Assembly (NCBI RefSeq): GCF_002846205.1
Contig: NZ_PHKV01000001.1
Span: forward strand, 496,001 to 560,000
Origin: Xanthomonas prunicola
Lineage (GTDB): Bacteria; Pseudomonadota; Gammaproteobacteria; Xanthomonadales; Xanthomonadaceae
Direction of reading: 5' to 3'
DNA length: 64,000 nt
Positions 54,742 to 63,345 of this stretch are shown piece after piece (positions within the stretch are counted from its first letter, which is position 1; each line of letters begins with the position of its first letter). A program made the translations under genes and the position numbers. The notes beneath the pieces were generated by a model. It saw only the letters and a list, made by a program, of their open reading frames with translations, searched no databases and was not told the origin of the DNA.

Positions 54742-55463
54742 GGCGTTGCGCCGACCGCCTTTGCGGCGCGGGCAGCCTGTTGCTCGACCAGGGTGAGGGC
54801 GACGTTGTCGCGTAGATACGCTGGCTCCACCCGCTCAGGCGCCACGCCTTCGCCACGCAGCAGTGCCGGCACCGCAAGCGTGAGCAGATCGGCGGCACGC
54901 GGGAGCGCGGCTGCATCAACGCTGCTCAGGCGTGTCGCAAAGCGTTGCTGCAGCAGTGCGTCGGCAGCCGCCAGACCGGTGCCGACGCCGGCCATGCGAG
55001 ACACGGCGTTGGTGTCGGGCAGCACGAGCGCGTCCGGTGCGCAGACCACTTCCGGCGCAAGTTCCAGCACCGTGTCGCCACTGCGCGCGAAGATACCTGC
55101 ATATACCTCGCCCATGCGCGCATCGATGCAGGCCAGCACATGGCTCGCCTCGGCAGGCGCGCGCAAGGCCAGCACCTGCAGCGTGGAAACGGCCAGCACC
55201 GGCACATCCAGCGCCAAGGCGATTCCCTGCGCGATGCCGATCGCCAGACGCACGCCGGTGAACGCGCCAGGGCCACGGCCGACCGCAATCGCATCGAGCT
55301 GGCGGCGCGTAATCCCTGCGTCGGCCAGCAGTTGTTCGGCCCACGGCAGTGCCAGTTCGGCGTGGCGGCGCGGCGCCAGTTCGAAGCGCTCGATCACGCG
55401 ACCGTCGACATGCAAGGCGACGGAACAGGCTTCGGTGGAGGTCTCGAATGCGAGGACGTTCAT
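54738..55463 (-). CDS. tsaB: TsaB, tRNA threonylcarbamoyladenosine biosynthesis
   Basis: 241 residues from the ATG at 55463. Typical start MNVLAFETSTEACSVALHVDGRV, then ITRRQLDAIAVGRGPGAFTGVRLAIGIAQGIALALDVPVLAVSTLQVLA, with the ASKHA phosphate motif and the conserved GPGxFTGxR. LACIDARMGEVYAG follows. TsaB pairs with TsaD in forming t6A37 in tRNA and is usually essential. The gene lies 13 bases after the helicase gene and overlaps the next gene. Confidence 0.94.
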   Translation of the reverse strand: MNVLAFETSTEACSVALHVDGRVIERFELAPRRHAELALPWAEQLLADAGITRRQLDAIAVGRGPGAFTGVRLAIGIAQGIALALDVPVLAVSTLQVLALRAPAEASHVLACIDARMGEVYAGIFARSGDTVLELAPEVVCAPDALVLPDTNAVSRMAGVGTGLAAADALLQQRFATRLSSVDAAALPRAADLLTLAVPALLRGEGVAPERVEPAYLRDNVALTLVEQQAARAAKAVGATP

Positions 55464-55476
55464 GGCAGGACCGCAG

Positions 55477-57501
55477 TCAGAAGGAAGAAGATCGGTCGTC
55501 GCCGACCGGCAACGCAAGCACGCCATTGTCTCCCACCGCCTCTGCAACGCCAAAAAACGCCTGCACATCGGCAATGGCATGCGTGCGCGCAAATGGCGGC
55601 AGCGATTTCATGAAGGTGCGGCCGTAGCTTTTGTTGACCAGCCGCGGGTCGCACAGCACCAGCACGCCACGGTCGGTTTCGCTGCGGATCAGTCGGCCCA
55701 CGCCCTGCTTGAGCGCGATCACCGCCTGCGGCAACTGCTCGTCGCGGAACGGGTTGCCACCCTCGCGGCGGATCGCATCCAGGCGTGCTTCGAACACCGG
55801 GTCGTCGGGTGCGGCAAACGGCAACTTGTCGATCACCACCACGCTCAAGGCATCGCCAACCACGTCGACGCCCTCGCGGAAACTGGCCGAGCCCAGCAGC
55901 ACGCCGTTGCCGGACTCGCGGAAGCGCTGCAGCAAGGTCGCGCGCGGCGCCTCGCCCTGCACGAACAACGGCCACGGCGCGCCGCGCAAGGCGTCGGCGG
56001 CTTCGCGAAGCGCGCGGTGCGAGGCGAACAACAAAAACGCACGGCCATTGGAGGCTTCCAGCACGGGCGTCAGCGCGCCAATCAACGCGGTACCGAACCC
56101 GCGTGCGGCCGGATCGGGCAGGTTCGGCGGCAGGTAGCACAAGGCCTGACGCGCCCAGTCGAACGGACTGGGTTGCAGCAACGTCGCCGGGTCGATCAAC
56201 CCCAGCCGCTGTGCGATGTGATCGAACTCGCCGCCCACCGCCAACGTGGCCGAGGTGAACACCCAGGCCGCATGGGATTTCTCGCGGTGTTCGCGCAATG
56301 GGCCGGACACATCCAGCGGCGTGCGCTGGCAGCGGAAGCCGCGCGGGCTGAGCTCGTACCACAGCACGTCGTTGTCGACCGTCTCTTCTGGCGGATCTTG
56401 CGCGAAATCGGCCACCGGCAGATCTTCGCCCAACCAGCGCGACAGGCGATTCAACGCCTCTTGCGCACGCGCGGTGCAGCCATCGAAACCGGGCGAGGCC
56501 TCACGCAACGGCAGCAGGGATTCGCCCAACCGCGCCAGTGACGACAGCACGGCGTCGAACCCTTCGCGCACCTGCGGCTTGGCCAATGCACGCCATTGCG
56601 TGCCACGCGGCGGCAGCCCTTCCATGCCGGCGCGCAGGCTGCGCAAGGCGTCGTCCAGGGCCAGGATCGGCGCCTGCAGGCTGGCTTGCGCGCCGGCAAC
56701 CAGGCGCGCTTCGACCATGCAATCGCGCGCCAGCTCTTGCCACGGCCGCATGCCGAAACTTTCGCCGAAGAAATTGGCCGCCAGCTCCGGCAATTGATGC
56801 GCCTCGTCGATGACGAAGGCCTGCGCGCCCGGCAGGATTTCGCCGAAGCCTTCCTGCTTGAGCGCCAGATCGGCCAGCAGCAGATGGTGGTTGACCACCA
56901 CCAGATCGGCCGCCTGCGCACGCTGGCGCGCCTGCACCACGAAGCATTCGCTATAGAACGGGCATTCGGTGCCCAGGCAGTTGTCGACGGTGGAGGTCAC
57001 CATCGGCAGCAGCGGCGAGTCGTCCGGCAAGGCTTCGAGTTCGGCCATGTCGCCGAATTGGGTGCGCCCGCTCCAGGCCACGATGCGCTGGAACTGCGAG
57101 ACCTGTTCGGGCGTGGCAAAACGCGGCTCGCCGCGCGCCTGCTGGGTGCGGTACTTGCACAGATAGTTGGCGCGCCCCTTCAGCAACGCGCTGCGCAGCC
57201 CAACGCCCAGCGCGGCGCGCACGCGCGGCAGATCACGATGGAACAGCTGATCCTGCAGCGCGCGCGTGCCGGTAGAGACGATCGTCTTGAGCCCGGACAG
57301 CAGCGCCGGCACCAGATAGGCGTAGGTCTTGCCGGTACCGGTGCCGGCCTCTGCCAACAACACGTCGCGCTGCTCGAATGCCTCGGCAATCGCCCCAGTC
57401 AGGCGCAACTGCGCAGCACGCGGCGCGAAGGCGTCGAGCTGACGCGCAAGCGCCCCGCCCTCGCTGAGCGCTTCGATACTGGCAGTGGCAAGTTGGGACA
57501 T
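55477..57501 (-). CDS. DinG/YoaA-type ATP-dependent DNA helicase
   Basis: 674 residues. Superfamily 2, XPD-like. Walker A AEAGTGTGKTYAYLVP near residue 52. Iron-sulphur cysteines: YLCKYR, then NCLGTECPFYSECF. Walker B is DEAHQLPELAANF. Helicase C-terminal motifs LLFASHRALREAADAL, LLGSASFREGVDVVGDAL and QGVGRLIRSETDRGVLVLCDPR. Length matches YoaA more than the longer DinG. It would unwind DNA 5' to 3' in repair or replication restart. It leads the helicase-tsaB-ADP-ribosylglycohydrolase row. Confidence 0.9.
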   Translation of the reverse strand: MSQLATASIEALSEGGALARQLDAFAPRAAQLRLTGAIAEAFEQRDVLLAEAGTGTGKTYAYLVPALLSGLKTIVSTGTRALQDQLFHRDLPRVRAALGVGLRSALLKGRANYLCKYRTQQARGEPRFATPEQVSQFQRIVAWSGRTQFGDMAELEALPDDSPLLPMVTSTVDNCLGTECPFYSECFVVQARQRAQAADLVVVNHHLLLADLALKQEGFGEILPGAQAFVIDEAHQLPELAANFFGESFGMRPWQELARDCMVEARLVAGAQASLQAPILALDDALRSLRAGMEGLPPRGTQWRALAKPQVREGFDAVLSSLARLGESLLPLREASPGFDGCTARAQEALNRLSRWLGEDLPVADFAQDPPEETVDNDVLWYELSPRGFRCQRTPLDVSGPLREHREKSHAAWVFTSATLAVGGEFDHIAQRLGLIDPATLLQPSPFDWARQALCYLPPNLPDPAARGFGTALIGALTPVLEASNGRAFLLFASHRALREAADALRGAPWPLFVQGEAPRATLLQRFRESGNGVLLGSASFREGVDVVGDALSVVVIDKLPFAAPDDPVFEARLDAIRREGGNPFRDEQLPQAVIALKQGVGRLIRSETDRGVLVLCDPRLVNKSYGRTFMKSLPPFARTHAIADVQAFFGVAEAVGDNGVLALPVGDDRSSSF

Positions 57502-57646
57502 GAGACCGAACGGAAAGCGGACAGGAAGCGCGACAGCCTAGCGCGTGCGCGGTGATGCAGGCCTGGGTGTGCGTGACCGAGTGCGGCCAGGCGCAGGCAC
57601 GCTGCCTGCAAGTCGTGCCCGACGCCCGCGCCACGCCAGACGCGAT

Positions 57647-57684
57647 GCCGTCAGTCAGCAGTCCGCAGATTGCTGACTGACGGC
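57647..57684. terminator. Perfect 14-base-pair hairpin after the lipoprotein gene
   Basis: GCCGTCAGTCAGCA, 10-base loop, TGCTGACTGACGGC. It lies 24 bases after the end of the lipoprotein gene on the minus strand and before the helicase gene, so it probably ends the mrcB transcript. Confidence 0.75.
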
Positions 57685-57707
57685 GCGCACCGCCGGATGT
57701 CCGGTCC

Positions 57708-58232
57708 TCAGTACCGCTTCACGCCCGGCACCGTGCAGCCGGCGATCTGCGCCCTGGCCGAGGCAGCGTTTTCCTTCTCGCCCCGCGCCAGCCGCGACTG
57801 CTCGATCGTGGCCCAGTGGCGACGGCACAGCGGGCCGGTCTTGGAACCAAGCTCGATCGCCTGCTTTGCGAAGCGCTCGGCCGCCGGCCAGTCGGCCTGC
57901 AGCACGGACACTTCAGCGCGTTCCTGCAGAATTGCCGGGTCGCCCGACACCAGGCCCAGCGCCTGATCTAGCGCCGCAGCGGCGCCGGCCAGATCGCCGG
58001 CCTGGCGCTTGCTCTTGGCGGTGTCGCGCAGATCGTCGACCTGCGGGTCGCGCAGCGGCTGCACCGACAGCTCGGTGTCGTCCACGCCGGCTTCGCGTTC
58101 GATCAACAACAGGCGCTGGGTCGGGGTGGTCGGGTCCACCGGCGGCGGCGGCGGTGCGGGCGGTGCGCTGACGCAGGCGCCCAGTGCGGCCAAGACGCCG
58201 ATCAGGGCGAGCAAACGGTGCAGTCGGTTCAT
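57708..58232 (-). CDS. Small TPR-like lipoprotein downstream of mrcB
   Basis: 174 residues from the ATG at 58232. Lipoprotein signal MNRLHRLLALIGVLAALGAC (lipid Cys at 20), Pro-rich spacer, then helix pairs resembling tetratricopeptide repeats (LRDTAKSKRQAGDLAGAAAALDQALGLVSGDPAILQERAEVSVLQADWPAAERFAKQAIEL). It starts 13 bases after mrcB. By place and shape it may be an envelope partner of PBP1b comparable to LpoB, but it shares no LpoB sequence that I can see. Confidence 0.8.
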   Translation of the reverse strand: MNRLHRLLALIGVLAALGACVSAPPAPPPPPVDPTTPTQRLLLIEREAGVDDTELSVQPLRDPQVDDLRDTAKSKRQAGDLAGAAAALDQALGLVSGDPAILQERAEVSVLQADWPAAERFAKQAIELGSKTGPLCRRHWATIEQSRLARGEKENAASARAQIAGCTVPGVKRY

Positions 58233-58245
58233 GGAGTCACTCCAA

Positions 58246-60690
58246 TCAATGCGCGGGTGGGGCCGTGGCAGGCGCCGGGGCAGGTTGTTCGGGCTTCTTT
58301 TCCAGACCGAAGAAACGGCGCCAGCCACCGCCGCTGGATTGTTCGGCAGGTGCGGCCGCTTCGCCGGGCGCAGCTTCGATCGATGGTGCATTGCCGGCAC
58401 ACGGAGCGTAGCCCGGCGTGAAGCCGACCACGAACGGGAACTGGCGCGCACCCGGGCAACCGGGGTCGGTCACGCCGGTACCGCTGGCGTCCACCCACTG
58501 CCAATCCAGCCCCTTGCCGCTGACCTTCAACGGCGCGCTCGGCAGGCGAGCGAAGATGCTCGACCACACCCGCATCGCGCCGGTGGCGCCATACAGACCG
58601 GTCTCGGCGTTCTGGTCGTTGCCCATCCAGATCACCGCCAGATGGTCGCCGGTGTAGCCGGCATACCAGCTGTCGCGACCGTCGTTGGAGGTACCGGTCT
58701 TGCCGGCCGACGACAGGCGACCCAAGCCATCGCCCAGCAGCTGGCGCGCGGTACCGGCGCTGACCACCTGCTGCAAGCCGATGCTGATGAGGTTGGCGGC
58801 CACCGAATCGCCTTCCTGCGCCGGAGCCGGGGTCTTGTCGTAGCGTTTGAGCAGCTTGCCTTGCGGGTCGAGCACACCGCGCACCGCATGCAGCGGCTGG
58901 ATCTCGCCGCCGGCTGCCAGGAATTGATACAGCTGCGCCATGCCATACGGGCTCTGGTCGGTGGTGCCCAGGATCAGCGCGGGATTGGGCTCGGCCTTGA
59001 TGCCGGCTAACACCTGGATCAACTGTGCGATGCGGTCTGCGCCGACCTGCATGCCCACCCGCACCGTGGCCTGGTTGTAGGAATGCGCCAGCGCATCGAT
59101 CAGACGCACTGTGCCGTGGCTGCGGTTGTCGGAATTGCCAGGCGACCAGGTCTTGCCGCGGCTGAGCTGCACGGTGACCGGCGAGTCGTCGACCCAACTG
59201 GACAACGCCCAGCGGTCCGGCGAGGCCAGCGCCAGCATGTAAACGAACGGCTTGAGCAACGAGCCCACCTGCCGCTGCGCTTCCACCGCGCGATTGAAGC
59301 CCGGCTTGGCGACATCACGGCTTCCGACCACGGCCAGCACATCGCCGTTATGCACGTCGGTGAGCACCAGCCCGGCCTGCAGTGGCGGGCGCTTCTTATT
59401 GTCCAGCCGCTTGATGGTGCCGGTCACTGCCCCTTCGGCATAGGCCTGCGCAGACGGCGACATACCCGTGAGCACGCTCATACCGGCGCCCTGCAGCACG
59501 CCTTCCGGGTAATCGTGCGCCAGCTGGCGCCGCACCAGGTCCACATACGCCGGGAAACGATTGGCTGCGACCAGGCCGGGTTCGGTGGGCACGCCCAACG
59601 GCGCAGCCAGCGCACGCTTGTACTCGGCGTCGTTGATCAGGTTGCTTTCGTGCAGCTTGCCGAGCACGAAATTGCGCCGGTCCAGCGCGCGTTCCGGGTT
59701 GCGCCGCGGGTCGTAGTACGACGGCCCCTTGACCAACCCGATCAACAAGGCGATCTGCTCGGTGGTCATCGAATTGAGTTCGCGGCCGAACCACAGCTCC
59801 GCACCAGACGACACACCGTGGATCGCCTGCCCGCCGCGCTGGCCCAGATACACCTGGTTGAGATAGGCCTCCAGGATGGTGCGCTTGTCGTAACGCGCCT
59901 CCATGATCACCGCGTACAGAATCTCGTTGAACTTGCGCGTGAACGTCTGTTCCTTGCCGATGCCGAGCAGGCCACTGCGGGCCAGCTGCTGGGTCAGCGT
60001 ACTGGCGCCCTGACGGACCTGCCCGCCGGAGCGCGCCATGATCCAGGCCGCACGCACCATGCCGCTCAGATCGATGCCGTGATGGCTGTTGAAGTCGCGA
60101 TCCTCCACTGCCTGCAGGCCGGTGACCAGCAGCTCGGGCACTTCTTCCATGCGCACCAGGCGGCGCTCTTCCTGCTTCTGCCCGTACAGCGTGGCGATGC
60201 GCGCCGGGTCCAGACGTGCGCTTTTGAGCGTCTTGCGGTCGCCGGCGTCGCGCAGCGTGGCCACGCGCCCACCCGCCAGGCTGACGTCGATACGGCGCGC
60301 CGGCACACGCCCATCCACATCGATATAGCCGCGGCTGGCGATGGTGAAGCGGCTGCCGTCCTGCTGATAGGTGCCAGGCAGCTTCGCCTGGCCGTCGTCA
60401 CGGTACGACGCCGCATCCAGCTCGGTCTTCAGCGTGGCCGCATCCAGCGCGGTGCCGGGCACCAGCACCAACGGACGGCCGTACACGCGGGTCGGGATCT
60501 GCCAACGCAGCTCGCCAAAGCGCTGGGTGACCTGCTTGTTCAGATACACCGTATAGGGAATCAGGAAACCGAGCGCCAGCGCGAACGCGGCAAATCCCCA
60601 GACGATGAGTCTGCGTTGCCAGCGGTAGCGTTGCTCGTTGGTGTCGTCCTCGAAATCGTCGGGAGCGTCGTTGTCGTGGCGTCGGGGCAC
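58246..60690 (-). CDS. mrcB: Penicillin-binding protein 1B
   Basis: 814 residues. Short cytoplasmic tail rich in Asp, Glu and Arg, membrane helix LIVWGFAAFALALGFLIPYTVYL (about 28-50), then the UB2H domain. GT51 transglycosylase: AVEDRDFNSHHGIDLSGMVRAAW with the catalytic Glu near 196, and QGASTLTQQLARS. Transpeptidase: SxxK at S477 (GSLLKPF), SYN in AHSYNQATVRVG, KTGTSND. It builds and cross-links peptidoglycan. The C-terminal tail after 770 is Pro/Ala/Glu-rich. A divergent gap of 240 bases separates it from the glycosyltransferase gene. Confidence 0.94.
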   Translation of the reverse strand: MPRRHDNDAPDDFEDDTNEQRYRWQRRLIVWGFAAFALALGFLIPYTVYLNKQVTQRFGELRWQIPTRVYGRPLVLVPGTALDAATLKTELDAASYRDDGQAKLPGTYQQDGSRFTIASRGYIDVDGRVPARRIDVSLAGGRVATLRDAGDRKTLKSARLDPARIATLYGQKQEERRLVRMEEVPELLVTGLQAVEDRDFNSHHGIDLSGMVRAAWIMARSGGQVRQGASTLTQQLARSGLLGIGKEQTFTRKFNEILYAVIMEARYDKRTILEAYLNQVYLGQRGGQAIHGVSSGAELWFGRELNSMTTEQIALLIGLVKGPSYYDPRRNPERALDRRNFVLGKLHESNLINDAEYKRALAAPLGVPTEPGLVAANRFPAYVDLVRRQLAHDYPEGVLQGAGMSVLTGMSPSAQAYAEGAVTGTIKRLDNKKRPPLQAGLVLTDVHNGDVLAVVGSRDVAKPGFNRAVEAQRQVGSLLKPFVYMLALASPDRWALSSWVDDSPVTVQLSRGKTWSPGNSDNRSHGTVRLIDALAHSYNQATVRVGMQVGADRIAQLIQVLAGIKAEPNPALILGTTDQSPYGMAQLYQFLAAGGEIQPLHAVRGVLDPQGKLLKRYDKTPAPAQEGDSVAANLISIGLQQVVSAGTARQLLGDGLGRLSSAGKTGTSNDGRDSWYAGYTGDHLAVIWMGNDQNAETGLYGATGAMRVWSSIFARLPSAPLKVSGKGLDWQWVDASGTGVTDPGCPGARQFPFVVGFTPGYAPCAGNAPSIEAAPGEAAAPAEQSSGGGWRRFFGLEKKPEQPAPAPATAPPAH

Positions 60691-60930
60691 AGGAATGCGA
60701 GAATGTAGAATCCGGCGAGTCTAGCGCAGCGCTGTCATGGCTGTGACCCACCGGGCCCGTCGACCGTTAAGAGCGGCTAACAAAACGACCGATGTCGCTT
60801 CGCTGGGCGCGACATGTTCTCGGTCAGCAGCTGGCACGGCTCGTACACTGCGCTGGCAGACGCACCGATTGCCTCGACCCGCACTCTGCTCGCCACGTTT
60901 CCTGCCATACCACGCTGGAGTTCCAACGCA

Positions 60931-63033
60931 ATGTCGATGTCTTTGGCCGATGCGCGCTATCTGTTCAATCGCGTCCTTGGCCTGATCCACCGCAGCGTGG
61001 CCAGCATGCGCACGCGCGGTTGGCGCGCCACCTGGCAACGTATTCGCGTACACACGCAGGCGCCGCCGGTCGCCCTGGGCACGCCGCTGTGGCTGCCGCA
61101 GGCCGCCCCGTTCGCGGCGTTCGCGCTGCCGCACAGCGCGACCCCACGGGTAACGGTGGTGATTCCGGTCTACAACCACATTGCGCACACCTTGGCCTGC
61201 CTGCGTGCGCTGGCGGCGCATCCGCCGCTGGTGAGCGTGGAAATCATCGTCGTGGACGACGGCAGCAGCGACGCCACCGCTGAACAATTGCCGCACATTG
61301 CGGGTCTGCACTATCACGTGCGTGCGAGCAACGGCGGTTTCATTGCTGCCTGCAATGACGGCATCGCGCTAGCGCGTGGTGATTTCATAGTGCTGCTCAA
61401 CAACGACACCATTCCGCAGCCCGGCTGGCTGGATCGGTTGATCGACACCTTTGCCCAGCAACCGGCTGCCGGCCTGGTCGGCGCGCAACTGGTGTATCCG
61501 GACGGGCGGCTGCAAGAGTCCGGCGGCGTGGTGTTCGGCGATGGCAGCGCCTGGAGTTACGGCCGCTTCGAATCGGCCGACGACCCGCGTTATGCATATG
61601 TGCGCGCGATGGACTACTGCTCGGGCGCGGCCATCGCGCTGCCGCGCATGCTGTTGCAGACGCTGGGCGGGCTGGATCGGCGTTATATGCCGGCGTACTA
61701 CGAAGACACCGACCTGGCGTTTGCAGTCCGCGCAGCGGGTTACCACGTGCTGGTGCAGCCGGCCAGCGTTGTGGTGCACGACGAGGGCACCAGCAACGGC
61801 ACCGATACGCGTACCGGGGTGAAGGCCTATCAGGTGCGCAATCAAGGCGTCTTCGCCGAAAAATGGCAGCAGCCGCTGAAAACACAATTGCCGGTCGGCA
61901 CCGTGCCCGGGCCTGCACTGCTGCACCGCAGCCAGCGCCAGGTATTGATCCTGGACGAGTGCGTGCCGCAGCCGGACCGCGATTCCGGCTCGCTGCGGCA
62001 GTTCAACCTGATCCGCCTGTTGCGCGACGAAGGCGCGCACGTCGTCTTCGTGCCGACCCGCCGCGAACACGCCGGGCGCCACACGCAAGCATTGCAGCAA
62101 CTCGGCGTCGAAGTCTGGTATGCACCGTTTCTCGACGGCATCGGCAGCTGGCTGCGCACGCATGGTGCGCGGTTTGCGGTAGTGCTGCTGGTACGCCACC
62201 ACGTGGCACACGCCTGCCTACCGTTGCTCAAGCAATACGCGCCACAGGCGCGCACCTTGTTCGATACCGTCGACCTGCATTACCTGCGCGAACGTCGCGG
62301 TGCCGAGTTGGCCGGCGATGCCAATCTGTTGCGTAGCGCAGAACGCACCCGCCTGCGCGAGTTCGAGATTATGGCGGCCACTGATGTCACCTTGCTGGTG
62401 TCGGCCGCAGAACAGTCGCAACTGCGCGCAGATGCGCCACACATTCGGACGGCCCTGCTTTCGAACCTGCATGAAGTCGCCGGCAGCGGCCACAGCTTCG
62501 CGCAACGTCGCGACCTGGTTTTCGTCGGCGGCTTTCGTCATCCGCCGAATGTGGATGCGGTGCAGTGGTTCATCAGCGCCATCTTTCCGCAGGTCCGTGC
62601 GCAGCTGCCTGATGTGGTGTTTCACTGCATCGGCGCCGACCTGCCCGACGCCTTGAAATTGTTGGCAGACCAATGCCCCGGCGTGCAGTTGCATGGTCAC
62701 GTCCCGGATCTGGTTCCATTCATGGACAGCGCACGCATCGCGGTGGCACCGCTGCGGTTTGGCGCAGGCGTCAAAGGCAAGATCAATCTGAGCATGGCGC
62801 ACGGCCAGCCGGTGGTCGGCACCACCTGCGCGGTGGAAGGCATGCACCTGCGCGACGGCGAGGATGTGTGCGTGGCCGACGATGCGGACGCGTTCGCCGT
62901 TGCGATCGTGCGGCTGTATCAGGACGCGGCGCTGTGGCAGCGTCTGGCCGACAACGGCTTGCGTAACGTGGCCGAGCATTTCTCGCTGGATGCGGCGCGC
63001 AGCGCGGTGCGTGCGTTGTTTATTGCCGAGTGA
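60931..63033 (+). CDS. Two-domain glycosyltransferase (GT2 plus GT4)
   Basis: 700 residues from the ATG at 60931, which has CTGGAG upstream; earlier in-frame codons lack support. An N-terminal helical part is followed by a GT2 domain (about 70-310): VTVVIPVYNHIAHTLACL, IIVVDDGSSDAT, FIVLLNNDTIPQPGW (DxD-like), MPAYYEDTDLAFAVR. The second half (about 330-700) is GT4-like: VPQPDRDSGSLRQFNLIRLL, VFVGGFRHPPNVDAVQWF, VAPLRFGAGVKGKINLSMAHGQPVVGT. Such fusions make surface polysaccharides or rhamnan/O-antigen chains. No wzm/wzt or other LPS gene is in the window, so the product is uncertain. Confidence 0.87.
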   Translation: MSMSLADARYLFNRVLGLIHRSVASMRTRGWRATWQRIRVHTQAPPVALGTPLWLPQAAPFAAFALPHSATPRVTVVIPVYNHIAHTLACLRALAAHPPLVSVEIIVVDDGSSDATAEQLPHIAGLHYHVRASNGGFIAACNDGIALARGDFIVLLNNDTIPQPGWLDRLIDTFAQQPAAGLVGAQLVYPDGRLQESGGVVFGDGSAWSYGRFESADDPRYAYVRAMDYCSGAAIALPRMLLQTLGGLDRRYMPAYYEDTDLAFAVRAAGYHVLVQPASVVVHDEGTSNGTDTRTGVKAYQVRNQGVFAEKWQQPLKTQLPVGTVPGPALLHRSQRQVLILDECVPQPDRDSGSLRQFNLIRLLRDEGAHVVFVPTRREHAGRHTQALQQLGVEVWYAPFLDGIGSWLRTHGARFAVVLLVRHHVAHACLPLLKQYAPQARTLFDTVDLHYLRERRGAELAGDANLLRSAERTRLREFEIMAATDVTLLVSAAEQSQLRADAPHIRTALLSNLHEVAGSGHSFAQRRDLVFVGGFRHPPNVDAVQWFISAIFPQVRAQLPDVVFHCIGADLPDALKLLADQCPGVQLHGHVPDLVPFMDSARIAVAPLRFGAGVKGKINLSMAHGQPVVGTTCAVEGMHLRDGEDVCVADDADAFAVAIVRLYQDAALWQRLADNGLRNVAEHFSLDAARSAVRALFIAE

Positions 63034-63345
63034 GCAGGCGGTGACGTGCTGGTGCCTGGGCCGTTTGCGCCGCAATACACGGCGTGATGGGTCATTGATC
63101 CGCCTGCGACGCATCGCAAGGCGTCGCAGGTATCCTCATCCGCTCCTTCCGGGCACCTTCTCCCGATAGGAGAAGGATTGCGTGGAGCAGATTGCCCTGC
63201 GCCCTTGTCATGGGCTTCACCAACATCTTGCGTGCGCCTGGAGCGCGTTCCTTAGCATCGGGGATGCGAACAACGGGTTTTAGAGCTCGGGGTTTGAACT
63301 GCACGTTCGGCAGACCCTAACGTTGGCGACACTGCCAGCCCCCAC
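63034..63345. other. Intergenic region with a dispersed repeat
   Basis: About 310 bases between two convergent genes. It contains an intergenic repeat at about 63134-63177 and no gene. A long, perfect terminator was not seen. Confidence 0.5.
63134..63177. repeat. Dispersed intergenic repeat, single unit
   Basis: CCTCATCCGCTCCTTCCGGG, then CACCTTCTCCCGATAGGAGAAGGA. It is nearly identical to the left half of the element at 5917-6056. Confidence 0.75.

Noticed and set aside
54793-56541. A 582-codon open frame on the plus strand
   Set aside because: Antisense to tsaB and the helicase gene; composition is Arg/Ser/Ala and no domain is visible.
59083-60708. A 541-codon open frame on the plus strand
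   Set aside because: Antisense to mrcB, whose catalytic motifs are complete.
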